This document shows, one piece after another, positions 32,939 to 42,187 of a stretch of 64,000 nt of DNA. The stretch is from Vagococcus coleopterorum (GTDB lineage: Bacteria; Bacillota; Bacilli; Lactobacillales; Vagococcaceae): contig NZ_CP049886.1 of NCBI RefSeq assembly GCF_011303955.1, positions 1-64,000 on the forward strand, read 5' to 3'. Position 1 is the stretch's first letter, and the number at the start of each line of letters is the position of its first letter. Below the pieces are notes generated by a model. It ran no database searches. It saw nothing but the letters and a program-made list of their open reading frames with translations, and was not told the origin of the DNA. Made by a program: the position numbers and the translations under genes.

Positions 32939-34329
32939 GCTTCTTCCTCCCAACCATTTTGATCAGAGATTGTTTTAAACCAATGACCTGATTTTTTAAT
33001 TGTTTTAATTTGCGTATGAATATCATTTGAAATGAAACCATAACGATTTTTATAAGAGTTTAACCATGACCAGCAGTCAATCGGTGTCCACATGTGGTAC
33101 CCGAAACAATCACTACCTTCCGCAATCCCTTTATGCAACCATGTTAAATGCTCTTTCACGAAATCAATTCGGTAATCATCTTCAATCATACCTTCTTGGT
33201 TTTTAAAGCGCTCCTCATTAGAAACACCCATCCCATTCTCTGACACATACCATGGAATGTTCTTATAGTTATCACGAATATTGATGGCTATATCATATAG
33301 TGCTTCTGGGTAGATTTCCCAACCACGATCAAGGTTTACTCGACGACCTGGCATATCATACGCATCATAATAACGATCTGGCATCCAAGCCCCTACGGAA
33401 TCAGGTGCTAGGTCTGGCGCTTTAACACGGTTTGGATGATAGTAATTAACCCCTAAGAAATCGACGGTATTTTCTTTGATTACTTGGGCTTCTGCTTCTG
33501 TGGTTTTCCACATGACATTATCTTTAACCAATAGTTCCTCTAACTCATGCGGGAAGTGTCCAAAAATCGCAGGCTCTAAAAATAATTTGTTATTCCAAAG
33601 TTCAGCAATTCTAGCCGCTTCTTGATCTTCAGCTTTTTCTGACGCAGCATAAGTTGGCGTCAGATTTAAAATAGTCCCAATTTTTCCATCTGGAATGTTT
33701 AAGGCTTTGAATTCTTTAATCGCTAAAGCCGAAGCTAGATTCAAGTTGTAAGCAACTTGGACTGCTTTTTTACCATCCACAATATTTGGGTAATGGAATT
33801 GGAATAAGTACTGACCTTCCACAACAACCATTGGTTCATTGTGAGTCGCCCAATGCTTAACACGATCACCAAACAATTGGAAACATTGTTTAGCAAAACC
33901 AGCAAATAATTCCACCACTTTTTTCGATTCCCAGCCACCGTATTTATCATACAGTTCAACTGGCAAATCAAAGTGGTGTAAATTCATGACTGGCGTCATA
34001 CCTTCAGCAAGTTGACTGTCGATGACTTTATTGTAAAAATCGACAGCCTCTTGATTCACGGTATTTGTTTCTAAGTCATCTATTAAACGACTCCATTGAA
34101 TACTTGTTCTTAAACTGTTCATCCCCGCTTGTCTCATTAATTTAATATCAGATTGATAGCTGTTATAAAAGTTTGAGGCGGTATCAGGTCCTACTTGATT
34201 GTGAAAAGCCGTTGGTTCGATTTCAAAATGATAGTCAAAGACATTGGCATGTTTTTTATTAAAACGTCCTTCACTTTGGGGACCAGATGTGGCTGCTCCC
34301 CACCAAAAATTATCCGGAAATGTAATCAT
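32935..34329 (-). CDS. GH1 6-phospho-beta-glycosidase
   Basis: A 464-residue family 1 glycoside hydrolase. Signatures: N-terminal FPDNFWWGAATSGPQSEG, acid/base Glu in WATHNEPM, nucleophile Glu in WYVSENGMG, and C-terminal aglycone region GYHMWTPIDCWSW. Linked to a lactose/cellobiose-class PTS, it should act on imported beta-linked disaccharide phosphates. It lacks features that would tell glucosides from galactosides by eye. Its stop overlaps the DUF871 start. Confidence 0.92.
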   Translation of the reverse strand: MITFPDNFWWGAATSGPQSEGRFNKKHANVFDYHFEIEPTAFHNQVGPDTASNFYNSYQSDIKLMRQAGMNSLRTSIQWSRLIDDLETNTVNQEAVDFYNKVIDSQLAEGMTPVMNLHHFDLPVELYDKYGGWESKKVVELFAGFAKQCFQLFGDRVKHWATHNEPMVVVEGQYLFQFHYPNIVDGKKAVQVAYNLNLASALAIKEFKALNIPDGKIGTILNLTPTYAASEKAEDQEAARIAELWNNKLFLEPAIFGHFPHELEELLVKDNVMWKTTEAEAQVIKENTVDFLGVNYYHPNRVKAPDLAPDSVGAWMPDRYYDAYDMPGRRVNLDRGWEIYPEALYDIAINIRDNYKNIPWYVSENGMGVSNEERFKNQEGMIEDDYRIDFVKEHLTWLHKGIAEGSDCFGYHMWTPIDCWSWLNSYKNRYGFISNDIHTQIKTIKKSGHWFKTISDQNGWEEEA

Positions 34330-34425
34330 GTCTCTCCTCCTAATGAAAAAGAGAGTACAAGATAGCCCTCTACTAGCGGTATCTCCATACTCTCCTTTCT
34401 TACTTTATTTACTCTTTAGATTGAA

Positions 34426-35679
34426 TTATTGTGCGTCTAATTTTTTTTGTTCTTGAACATTTGCCATGATAACAAATGGGATATACATCAGAACTGCGAT
34501 GACTAAGTTAACTGCGGCTAAGATACCACCGGCCATACTCTTAGTAGCTAAGATTCCGCCGATTACTGGAGGAGTTACCCATGGTGGCATAACTGTTGCA
34601 GCTGGCACTAAACCATATTTAGTTGCAAAGTAAGCCGTTGTCACACAGACCATCGGTGTTAAGATAAACGGAATGAACATGATTGGGTTCAAGACTAATG
34701 GCATACCGAATAGTAATGGCTCATTAATGTTGAAGATACCAGGCGCTGCTGATAAATTGTTAACAACCATGTAAGGTTTGTTTTTACGTCCAACTAAGTA
34801 AACTGCGATGATTAAACCAATTGTTACACCAGTACCACCCATGTTGACGAATACATCGAAGAATGGTTTGTTGACGATAAATGGAGCGGCATCTCCTGCT
34901 GCAATCGCATTAACGTTCGCTTCAATCGCTGGTGCATTGATTGTTTGCATGAATGGATCAATCATGTTAGCACCATGTAAACCGAAGAACCATAAGAACG
35001 GTGTGATGAATGCTAGTAATAATGCTGAACCGTATGTATTAGCAAGACCCATGAATGGTTCTTGAACAGCTGCGTAGAATGATGCAAAGATATCTGTGAT
35101 TCCGAATGCTGCGAAGATAGCAGCTACTAAACCGAATAATGAAATAGTAATCATTGCTGGTAATAGTGAAGCGAAAGCTTTAGCTACTGCTGGTGGCACA
35201 CCATCAGGCATTTTAATGACTAATTTGTCATTACCAACTAAGCGAGTGAAGATTTCTGCAACAACAATACCAACGATTAAGGCAACGAATAAACCAGTTG
35301 AGTTCATACCACTTTGTGCGGCACCTAATGTGAAGAACGCTGCAACAGAGACAACCCCTGTAGCTAGTGGATCTTTACCATAGTGGTTTGCTAAGTTGTA
35401 AGCAATCAAGAAGGCAATTAGAACTGATAAAATGCCAAATGTACCGTTCCATACTGAACCACCAAAAGCTTGCCATTTATCTGCTCCAAAGATGCTATTC
35501 ATAACATTTTGGAAACCAGAAATTGGTAAGTTATTAATCATAACTGCTAAGGCACCTAAAATCATTAAGGGCATCGTTACCATAAAGGCATCACGGATAG
35601 CCACTAAGTGACGTTGGGCACCAATTTTTGATGCTACTGGGATAAAGTGTTTTTCCATAAAATCAATAAACTTATTCAT
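34426..35679 (-). CDS. PTS lactose/cellobiose-class EIIC permease
   Basis: A 417-residue integral membrane permease with about ten membrane segments. It starts MNKFIDFMEKHFIPVASKIGAQRHLVAIRDAF, the standard EIIC-Lac/Cel opening, and contains FFGLHGANMIDPFMQ and NINEPLLFGMPLVLNPIMFIPF, the substrate-site motif of the family. It moves a beta-disaccharide across the membrane with phosphorylation by the EIIA/EIIB pair encoded upstream. Confidence 0.95.
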   Translation of the reverse strand: MNKFIDFMEKHFIPVASKIGAQRHLVAIRDAFMVTMPLMILGALAVMINNLPISGFQNVMNSIFGADKWQAFGGSVWNGTFGILSVLIAFLIAYNLANHYGKDPLATGVVSVAAFFTLGAAQSGMNSTGLFVALIVGIVVAEIFTRLVGNDKLVIKMPDGVPPAVAKAFASLLPAMITISLFGLVAAIFAAFGITDIFASFYAAVQEPFMGLANTYGSALLLAFITPFLWFFGLHGANMIDPFMQTINAPAIEANVNAIAAGDAAPFIVNKPFFDVFVNMGGTGVTIGLIIAVYLVGRKNKPYMVVNNLSAAPGIFNINEPLLFGMPLVLNPIMFIPFILTPMVCVTTAYFATKYGLVPAATVMPPWVTPPVIGGILATKSMAGGILAAVNLVIAVLMYIPFVIMANVQEQKKLDAQ

Positions 35680-35700
35680 AATCTTGTTCCTCCTCTAATT

Positions 35701-36879
35701 TTAAAAATAATCATAAAACGATTGGCGTCCTTGCGGAAACAAATCTTTGATATCAGTTAGTTTTGTGGTCACTAGCTTTTCTTGGAAAACTAGTTCTTCT
35801 ACCGTTTTAGTTCCTAGGATTAACTCCGCCCAACCTTCTATCGTCATTGTCATATCTGCTTCTATTGCTGCTGATACTTTTTGACAAGATAGACCTTTAG
35901 CGGTTTTAACGAGCTGCCATTTCCCTACATTCCAAGGTCCACACTGATCATCACTAACGTTAAAAATATATGATGTTGGATCTTTTAAAAATGGAATTAG
36001 TGCTAACACTTGTGAAAAATCAATGATACGACTCATCATGTAAGGTGTTGTGTTAATAGCTATTGCTTCTTGTTCCGTAAAAGCTGACTCTAGTTGATCG
36101 GCTAAGTTTCCTTGATAACTAATACTTTCAAAAGAACTTTGGTGACCTTTTAAATAGCTTAATAATTTTCTCATAGCGAAATTAGTTTGATAGAGCATTT
36201 CATCAACAATGATTTCTGAACCAGTCATGCGGTAGATCATATAACCCTCCGCCTGCTTCGCTTCATTGTAGGCGATAACAATGTGCCGACCTGAGTAGTA
36301 AGAATCTAGACGATACCACCACCAGTCTTCACGATGAACTGTGCCAACTTCTTGACCAGTTGATAATTTTTCTTGGTGTAGTTTTTTAACTTCACCTTGA
36401 ATCCTTTCGTCAGACCAAGTCCCTCGCTTCCACGTGCCGCTTGTTTCGCTGACAAGATACTGAAGCGCCTGTGTTGGGATCCTGTAGTTCTTTTGCCAAC
36501 TCGTTTGTTCATAACCAAACTTCCGATAAAAACTTTGAGAAAATGGTGCTAAGCTAGAAATTAATACACCTTGTTTATATAAATCTTGAATCATTTCCAC
36601 CATTGTTTTTTTGATGTCCCCATTCCCACGGTATTCAGGATAACTGGATACATATCCTATGCCTGCCATTGGAATTTCTTTGTCATAAAACTGAACTGGA
36701 AAATGATTTGCCATAACTAAGCTAGTCAGTTGCTTGTCTTGGACGATACCGTAACAATCTGCTTGTTGGTAACGTGATAAGAAAACCGGATCGGCGATGA
36801 TTGAACGGGACTTGTTAAAGGCATATTCAATTAATTGACTCACCTGTAATAACATCTCGTCATTCTTCAAAAGCTTCAT
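35701..36879 (-). CDS. Eis-like GNAT N-acetyltransferase
   Basis: A 392-residue protein with a GNAT domain (acetyl-CoA loop region VSSYPEYRGNGDIKKTM and FSQSFYRKFGYEQTSWQKNY), a second GNAT-like half, and a C-terminal SCP2-like domain ending QGRQSFYDYF. This layout is that of the Eis family, which acetylates amines including aminoglycosides and peptides. Its place inside a PTS operon, between EIIA and EIIC, is unusual and suggests an amino-sugar or related substrate. The acceptor is unknown. Confidence 0.85.
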   Translation of the reverse strand: MKLLKNDEMLLQVSQLIEYAFNKSRSIIADPVFLSRYQQADCYGIVQDKQLTSLVMANHFPVQFYDKEIPMAGIGYVSSYPEYRGNGDIKKTMVEMIQDLYKQGVLISSLAPFSQSFYRKFGYEQTSWQKNYRIPTQALQYLVSETSGTWKRGTWSDERIQGEVKKLHQEKLSTGQEVGTVHREDWWWYRLDSYYSGRHIVIAYNEAKQAEGYMIYRMTGSEIIVDEMLYQTNFAMRKLLSYLKGHQSSFESISYQGNLADQLESAFTEQEAIAINTTPYMMSRIIDFSQVLALIPFLKDPTSYIFNVSDDQCGPWNVGKWQLVKTAKGLSCQKVSAAIEADMTMTIEGWAELILGTKTVEELVFQEKLVTTKLTDIKDLFPQGRQSFYDYF

Positions 36880-36904
36880 CGGTAACCCTCCAATCTAGGA
36901 CTGC

Positions 36905-37222
36905 TTACTTTTCTTCAATCTTTTTATAAACGTCTACTACTTCTTTCGCTAAGTCAGTAAATGCGATACTTGTCATCAAGTGATCTTGACTGTGAATGAG
37001 TAATAGTGAAATAGCTGGTGCTTCTCCTTGAGCTTCTGCAGTCAACAGACCTGTTTGTGAATGATGCGCTTGAACTAATGATTCATTTGCATCTTTAAAC
37101 TTTTCATCTGCCAATGTGAAATCACCATTTTTAGCTGCTTGAATAGCTTCCATAGCATCGCTTTTAGCGTTACCAGCATTCATAATCAGCCCCATAATCA
37201 TTTCTAATTGTTTTTCTTCCAT
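36905..37222 (-). CDS. PTS lactose/cellobiose-class EIIA
   Basis: A 105-residue three-helix protein. The phospho-accepting His lies in SLLLIHSQDHLMTSI (near residue 78), with the family stretch AHHSQTGLL before it. It receives phosphate from HPr and passes it to the EIIB encoded just upstream. Second gene of the sigma-54 operon, 30 bp after EIIB. Confidence 0.94.
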   Translation of the reverse strand: MEEKQLEMIMGLIMNAGNAKSDAMEAIQAAKNGDFTLADEKFKDANESLVQAHHSQTGLLTAEAQGEAPAISLLLIHSQDHLMTSIAFTDLAKEVVDVYKKIEEK

Positions 37223-37252
37223 CTGATGTCACATCCCTTATATCGTTCTAAC

Positions 37253-37573
37253 TTATTTTTTGATCAAGTTTTGAGCTGTTTTTAAAACCGCTTCGCCATT
37301 CATCATGCCGTAATCTTTCATATCGATTACTTCAACTGGAATACCTTGATCGGCAACTTTTGCTTCAAACTGTGCTTTTAAGAATCTAACTTGTGGGCCT
37401 AATAATAAAACATCCACTGGGTTGTCAGTTTCTTTTAGTTTAGCTTCAGCTTCTGTTGCAGATACTGCAAAGATGTCTGCTTCAATTCCTTGTGCTGCGG
37501 CTGATTTTTCCATTTTGTCTACTAAAAGACTTGTACTCATACCAGCTGAACAGACTAACATAATTCTATCCAT
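37253..37573 (-). CDS. PTS lactose/cellobiose-class EIIB
   Basis: A 106-residue protein with the P-loop-like phosphocysteine motif MLVCSAGMSTSLLV (Cys about residue 8) and LLGPQVRFLK later. First gene of the operon. The ATG at 37573 has an 8 nt gap to AAGGAG. An ATG 6 bp upstream is too close to it. A sigma-54 promoter lies 40 bp upstream. Confidence 0.94.
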   Translation of the reverse strand: MDRIMLVCSAGMSTSLLVDKMEKSAAAQGIEADIFAVSATEAEAKLKETDNPVDVLLLGPQVRFLKAQFEAKVADQGIPVEVIDMKDYGMMNGEAVLKTAQNLIKK

Positions 37574-37612
37574 TGTCATCGCTCCTTTATTTTTTGGTTT
37601 TCACTTTATATA

Positions 37613-37628
37613 TGCAAGTTCCGTGCCA
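37613..37628 (-). promoter_or_regulatory. Sigma-54 (-24/-12) promoter of the PTS operon
   Basis: Minus strand TGGCACGGAACTTGCA, an exact match to TGGCAC-N5-TTGCA. It starts 55 bp upstream of the EIIB start. rpoN and a sigma-54 activator gene flank the operon. Confidence 0.92.
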
Positions 37629-37648
37629 ACTTTTTAACAGTCAAAACA

Positions 37649-37701
37649 TTGATATATCAACGTTCCATTTTTACACACTATTTATTTATCTTTACACACT
37701 A
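37649..37701. promoter_or_regulatory. Candidate activator-binding sites (UAS) upstream of the sigma-54 promoter
   Basis: TTTACACACTA occurs twice, at 37670-37680 and 37691-37701, exactly 21 bp (two helical turns) apart. A palindrome TTGATATATCAA lies at 37649-37660. Position 20-75 bp upstream of the -24 element fits an enhancer for the LevR-type protein, although close spacing is notable. Confidence 0.6.
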
Positions 37702-37706
37702 AAAAA

Positions 37707-37727
37707 CACTAGCCAAAATGGCTAGTG
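37707..37727 (-). terminator. Terminator of the LevR-type activator gene
   Basis: CACTAGCC (37707-37714), 5 nt loop, GGCTAGTG (37720-37727), T-run on the minus strand. Confidence 0.88.
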
Positions 37728-37729
37728 CT

Positions 37730-40408
37730 TTAAAAGACATCGATTAAATTCTTTTTGAACATATAAACAATATAAGCTATTTCAGCATTACTAAAGGTAA
37801 CACTCAATTTTGTTCCAAGTGACCTTAACTCTTCTTCCACCACTTCAAACATCTCAGCTTCTTTGGTCATAAATTCTTGTAAATTTTCAAACTCAGCCGA
37901 ATCATCACGACCTTCATATTTATCTTTTATTAAAAATCCTAAATGCATCATCATGCCTTGAGAAACAGAAGACGGAACTACTAAGCCTTTTTCGCCTCGC
38001 AACCTATTCAAACTATCTTCAATTGATTTGAAAATTCGTTTTGCTTCACTCACACTTGAGAATTCACTAGAAAGACCAAGCGAAATTTCATCAGCAGATA
38101 ACTTTTCTTCGATTGTATCTTGGACAAAAACTAAGCTTTCTTTATTAAACACATCCATGGCTGGGATAAATGGAATATTTTTATGGTGAATTTCCACCGT
38201 ACCAATAATCGCTACAATTTCTTTAGTAGCTAACACTTGGTTAATCCGCGCTTTAAAACTTTCCCGCTCCAAGAACTGCATCTCTAAAATTTCATACTCA
38301 CCTGGTGTGATTAAATTACTTACCGCTGTTTTCAGCTTCTTCGCCACACCTTCACCAGTAAAGCAAGCAACGACAATTACCTTCTCTTTATTAGCCAGCG
38401 GTTCTTCTGGAATCGGCTGGACAATATTCAAGAAACTCTTTTGCACAGATTCGTGAACGTCTTCTAAGTGACGCCCCATAGATGCAAGTCGCAGACTTTC
38501 AAGGACAACCATTGTACTGGCCATCGTGATCACACGTGTCGCTACGCCTAATTCTTTTTCAATCAAACGACCAAAATCACCAGGCGAGCCCATGTCTGTT
38601 AAAAGTAAGATTCCTTCTGAAAATTCTTCCTTCAAATGTTTGACATGTTGCGAGAACTGTTGGTACATATCTTCAGTCTTCATTGTTAAGGGCATATTGA
38701 AAGCTGTCCCATGTTGAATACCTAGTAAGTCCTGACACGTCTCCAACATACTCGATGCCGTCGAGTTACCGTGCATAATAACCACCACTTCGACTTGGCG
38801 ATTTTTAACTTCTTTATTCTCACTAATCTCATTTGTTAGGAACATGGTGATAAAACCAATTTCGTCCAAGGGAACCATGACACCAAATTTCTGTTCAATC
38901 TGCATGGACCAGTCTAACGCTTCGTGAAACTCCTCCGCATACTGACGACGAATATCATTTAAATTTGGATGCTCAATTTTTTCATCACGCCCTAGTCGCT
39001 CAATCATTGAAGTGACATGTAAGGCAAAAGCAAAGCGAACTTTTTCATCGTACTGACGATTTAAATGACTTTCTGCTGATTCATACAAGCTATTAACTAA
39101 TTGCCATAACTCTTCGGTAATCAACTCTTGATAAGCCGTTGGCTGGTACAACTCATCGACATAGGTTTCAAAATAACGATCTAAATCGCGAGAAATAATA
39201 TCATTTAAATCAATCACAGTATCCACATCAGCACGGCCTAATTTATCCAACTTATATGAAATGGAATTATAAACTTCCATATCTTGTTGCGGATCTTGCG
39301 CCCAAGCGACTTCTTTCTTCCCAGGTTGAAAGTGTAGTGAAATGTGCTTGTTATCAATCAGCGGACTAATTTGATCAATCATTTCATTGGTTCTCAATAG
39401 TCCCTTTTGAACTTGAATTGGCAAACTATCTTCTTTAATCAATAACCCATTTGAATGATCCGCTGTATGATAATTTAAGAAAGCTTTTGCACATACTAAT
39501 TTTAAGTCACGTTTTAATTGACCAATATTTCCTTCTGGTTGATACAACATGAACGCTAGTAAACTACGTTGATCAATTTCAATATCATGGCGTAAACGAT
39601 TAGTTTCTTGCTGTAAGAAATCTTGGATAATTGCTAGGCGTTCATCTAAGCCGCGGTCACTTAATGATGGCATTTCTATTTGCATCGGAATACGACGGTT
39701 GAACGTCGCTAAGAAAGTCGCGCTATTTTCTGTTGTCGCCCCAATGATTTGAACCGATGCTGACTCTTCGTTAGAAGCTCCTAGCGGACGGTAAGTCCCT
39801 TTATCAATAAAGGTAAACAACATTTCTTGCCCTTCCGGCGGTAAGCGGTGAATCTCATCAAGGAACAAAATCCCACTGTCAGCTTGTGCTACTAAACCTT
39901 GACGCGTTTCATCAGCACCAGTGAATGCTCCCTTTTTAACACCGAAGACATGAGCAAACAACAACTGCGGATTTTGTGCATAGTCGGCACAGTTAAATGT
40001 AATAAACGGTGCATCTGGCTTTAAAATCTCACTATCAACAGCAAAACGATACATACATTCAGCGAACATGGTTTTCCCCGTACCTGTTTCACCAAAGATA
40101 ATTGTGTGCAAACCACGTGGTGGATATAACATAGCCGCTTTAGCTTTTTTGATTTGTGCATCTAACGAGCCATCTTTCCCAATCAAATTATCAAAGGTAA
40201 TTGGAATATCTAACGATGTACCCAAGACCAGACTATACTTAACCGGACGACCATCATTTTTGGCCACGCTTCCCTCTTTGTGAAGTTCATTTAAGTAACG
40301 GCTAACATTACTTCTATCTAAATTAGTTAATTCTGCTAATTCAACAGCCGTAAATTCTTGCTGTGATTCTTGACGTAATATATCTAATAACTCATCTTTT
40401 TTTGACAC
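37730..40408 (-). CDS. LevR-type sigma-54 activator with PRD and EIIA domains
   Basis: An 892-residue regulator. It has a winged helix for DNA binding (about 1-70), an AAA+ domain with Walker A GETGTGKT (about 107) and the sigma-54 contact loop GAFTGA (about 165), then PRD1, an EIIA-Man-like and EIIB-like region, and C-terminal PRD2. PTS phosphorylation of PRD and EIIA histidines sets activity. Start GTG at 40408 is 6 nt after GGAGGG; the longer ATG form would translate through that site. Expected to activate the adjacent PTS operon. Confidence 0.92.
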   Translation of the reverse strand: MSKKDELLDILRQESQQEFTAVELAELTNLDRSNVSRYLNELHKEGSVAKNDGRPVKYSLVLGTSLDIPITFDNLIGKDGSLDAQIKKAKAAMLYPPRGLHTIIFGETGTGKTMFAECMYRFAVDSEILKPDAPFITFNCADYAQNPQLLFAHVFGVKKGAFTGADETRQGLVAQADSGILFLDEIHRLPPEGQEMLFTFIDKGTYRPLGASNEESASVQIIGATTENSATFLATFNRRIPMQIEMPSLSDRGLDERLAIIQDFLQQETNRLRHDIEIDQRSLLAFMLYQPEGNIGQLKRDLKLVCAKAFLNYHTADHSNGLLIKEDSLPIQVQKGLLRTNEMIDQISPLIDNKHISLHFQPGKKEVAWAQDPQQDMEVYNSISYKLDKLGRADVDTVIDLNDIISRDLDRYFETYVDELYQPTAYQELITEELWQLVNSLYESAESHLNRQYDEKVRFAFALHVTSMIERLGRDEKIEHPNLNDIRRQYAEEFHEALDWSMQIEQKFGVMVPLDEIGFITMFLTNEISENKEVKNRQVEVVVIMHGNSTASSMLETCQDLLGIQHGTAFNMPLTMKTEDMYQQFSQHVKHLKEEFSEGILLLTDMGSPGDFGRLIEKELGVATRVITMASTMVVLESLRLASMGRHLEDVHESVQKSFLNIVQPIPEEPLANKEKVIVVACFTGEGVAKKLKTAVSNLITPGEYEILEMQFLERESFKARINQVLATKEIVAIIGTVEIHHKNIPFIPAMDVFNKESLVFVQDTIEEKLSADEISLGLSSEFSSVSEAKRIFKSIEDSLNRLRGEKGLVVPSSVSQGMMMHLGFLIKDKYEGRDDSAEFENLQEFMTKEAEMFEVVEEELRSLGTKLSVTFSNAEIAYIVYMFKKNLIDVF

Positions 40409-40581
40409 GATAAACCCTCCCAACAGGACATCTTCTCTCATCTATTATACGGTTTAGCAAATAGATAAGCTACTTTTTTTATTTACCCAAATCTGAACAG
40501 TGATTTATATCTTCATTTTTTGCCAGTAAATTGAACTTATAGTATAGTTAAGCATAACTTATTTATATTTTAGGAGTCTTT

Positions 40582-41130
40582 ATGTTGAATACTGGATTTG
40601 AAAAATTAAACAACTTCATCTTATTTTTAATCAAGATTGGCTACGTCATATTAATCCCTGTGGCTATTTTAAAATGGTTAGCACGACCATTATTTTATTT
40701 CTTTACACGTAATAAGGAGTTACCCAGTCTTCCCTTCAGTTTGTCACCAGAGCAAACAGCAACCTATGTGGTGAACTATTTAGCTGTCTATTTCTTAGCA
40801 CTAGTTATTTTATATGCCTTTGGCAAACTATTTTTTGAAATGACTACCAAAGAAACTTATCTAACATTCCAGCCTTTTGATATTTTTCTCAATCATTTGT
40901 TTACACTCTTTCAAAGTCTTGGCACATTAATTGTTCAAGGCGTGTTGATTTATTACTTTGTGACAAATACGAGTTACTTACCAGAAACTGTCACTGCCAC
41001 TTGGAACCTAATTGATAGCTATGGCATGTTCCAGCAATTATTCATCCAAGTTGCCGGTCTAATGTTTGTTATGGGATCATTATTAATCTTCAAATCAAAC
41101 AGTATCACCTTCCGAAACTATTACTATTAA
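40582..41130 (+). CDS. Four-TM membrane protein of unknown function
   Basis: A 182-residue hydrophobic protein with membrane segments at about 12-32, 66-86, 108-128 and 148-168. The loops contain few charged residues and no recognised motif. An AGGAGTC ribosome-binding site precedes the ATG. It stands alone between the divergent sigma-54 activator gene and the convergent methyltransferase gene. No family recognised. Confidence 0.65.
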   Translation: MLNTGFEKLNNFILFLIKIGYVILIPVAILKWLARPLFYFFTRNKELPSLPFSLSPEQTATYVVNYLAVYFLALVILYAFGKLFFEMTTKETYLTFQPFDIFLNHLFTLFQSLGTLIVQGVLIYYFVTNTSYLPETVTATWNLIDSYGMFQQLFIQVAGLMFVMGSLLIFKSNSITFRNYYY

Positions 41131-41160
41131 AAAAAGACGACTTTGACGAGTCGTCTTTTT
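41131..41160. terminator. Bidirectional terminator
   Basis: AAAAAGACGACT, 6 nt loop, AGTCGTCTTTTT between convergent genes. Confidence 0.92.
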
Positions 41161-41843
41161 TATATTGTTACGTCATCTTTATTTTTTGTGATTAATAAGA
41201 CCCCGTCACCTAAAGGCACAAGGCTAGCTGTTAAGTCTGGATGACTCATCACCTTATCAAACAATTCATTTAACTTACGGTGAATAGCACGCTGGCTACG
41301 GTGAATCTCTTCAATTGGCTGGAAGATCGTTCCTGCTTGAAGAACATCATCAATCATAATCACGCCACCAGTTTTAACTAAACGCAAACACTCAGGTAAA
41401 AACTCGATGTATTTTGATTTAGCACTATCCATAAAGACAAAATCATAGGGCCCTTCCAACGTCGGAAGAATATCCGCTGCTTGACCTTCTAATAGCGTCA
41501 CTTGATCTGAAATACCTAAGGCATCAAAATTTTTCTTCGCCTTTTCAATCATCACATCAAAACGGTCAATCGTTGTGACATGGCCTTGACCATTCATGAT
41601 TTCAGCCATCAAACTTGCCGAAAAGCCAATCGCAGTCCCTACTTCTAAAATCTTCTTAGGTTGTAATTGACCTAAGAGGAATTGCATAAAGACAACTGTT
41701 TCATGAGGAATCACTGGCACGCCATTTTCTTTGGCAACTGCTTGTAACTCACCAACTTTACCACTTAATTGTTTTTGTCCAGTTCTCATAAAGTTTAATA
41801 CATCTTCTTGAACTACTGGCATATTCATCATTCTATTCTTCAT
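41160..41843 (-). CDS. trmR: O-methyltransferase, TrmR-like (tRNA ho5U methyltransferase)
   Basis: A 227-residue SAM-dependent class I enzyme of the catechol/caffeoyl O-methyltransferase fold: motif I ILEVGTAIGFSASLMAE, metal-binding FVFMDSAKSKYIEFL and VIMIDDVLQAG. Bacillus TrmR (YrrM) of this type methylates 5-hydroxyuridine at tRNA position 34. The symbol follows that family and is probable, not proven. Third gene of an engB-mazG-like-trmR unit. Confidence 0.8.
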   Translation of the reverse strand: MKNRMMNMPVVQEDVLNFMRTGQKQLSGKVGELQAVAKENGVPVIPHETVVFMQFLLGQLQPKKILEVGTAIGFSASLMAEIMNGQGHVTTIDRFDVMIEKAKKNFDALGISDQVTLLEGQAADILPTLEGPYDFVFMDSAKSKYIEFLPECLRLVKTGGVIMIDDVLQAGTIFQPIEEIHRSQRAIHRKLNELFDKVMSHPDLTASLVPLGDGVLLITKNKDDVTI

Positions 41844-41864
41844 GAGAGAACACCCTTTTAATCG

Positions 41865-42158
41865 TTATTTAGTAAAACGTTCCGGAAAACGTTCTTGTAG
41901 CATGTTGATATTTTGACTTGCAACTTCTTCAAAAGGAATATCAGCCCATTTAGCAATTTGAGATAAATACCAAAGGACATCTCCCATTTCTTTTACTAGC
42001 TCATCACGTTTTAAATCTTCATGGTTAAACGTGTATTTTTGAATACGATTTAATACTTCACCTGTTTCACTTGCTAAACCTAAGGCACACTGTGTTAAAA
42101 CTTGTTCATTTCCTGCTAAAGATTGATTCGCTAACTCTTGATACTCATTAAATTCCAT
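41865..42158 (-). CDS. MazG-like nucleotide pyrophosphohydrolase
   Basis: A 97-residue all-alpha NTP pyrophosphatase fold protein. Metal-binding acidic residues are in GLASETGEVLNRIQK and the helix DELVKEMGDVLWYLSQIA, the ExxE...ExxD pattern of the MazG superfamily. It may hydrolyse non-canonical NTPs. The ATG at 42158 follows GAAGGTG. In operon with engB (29 bp) and trmR (21 bp). Confidence 0.85.
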   Translation of the reverse strand: MEFNEYQELANQSLAGNEQVLTQCALGLASETGEVLNRIQKYTFNHEDLKRDELVKEMGDVLWYLSQIAKWADIPFEEVASQNINMLQERFPERFTK

Positions 42159-42187
42159 TATCGTCACCTTCACTCAATTGATCTGGA

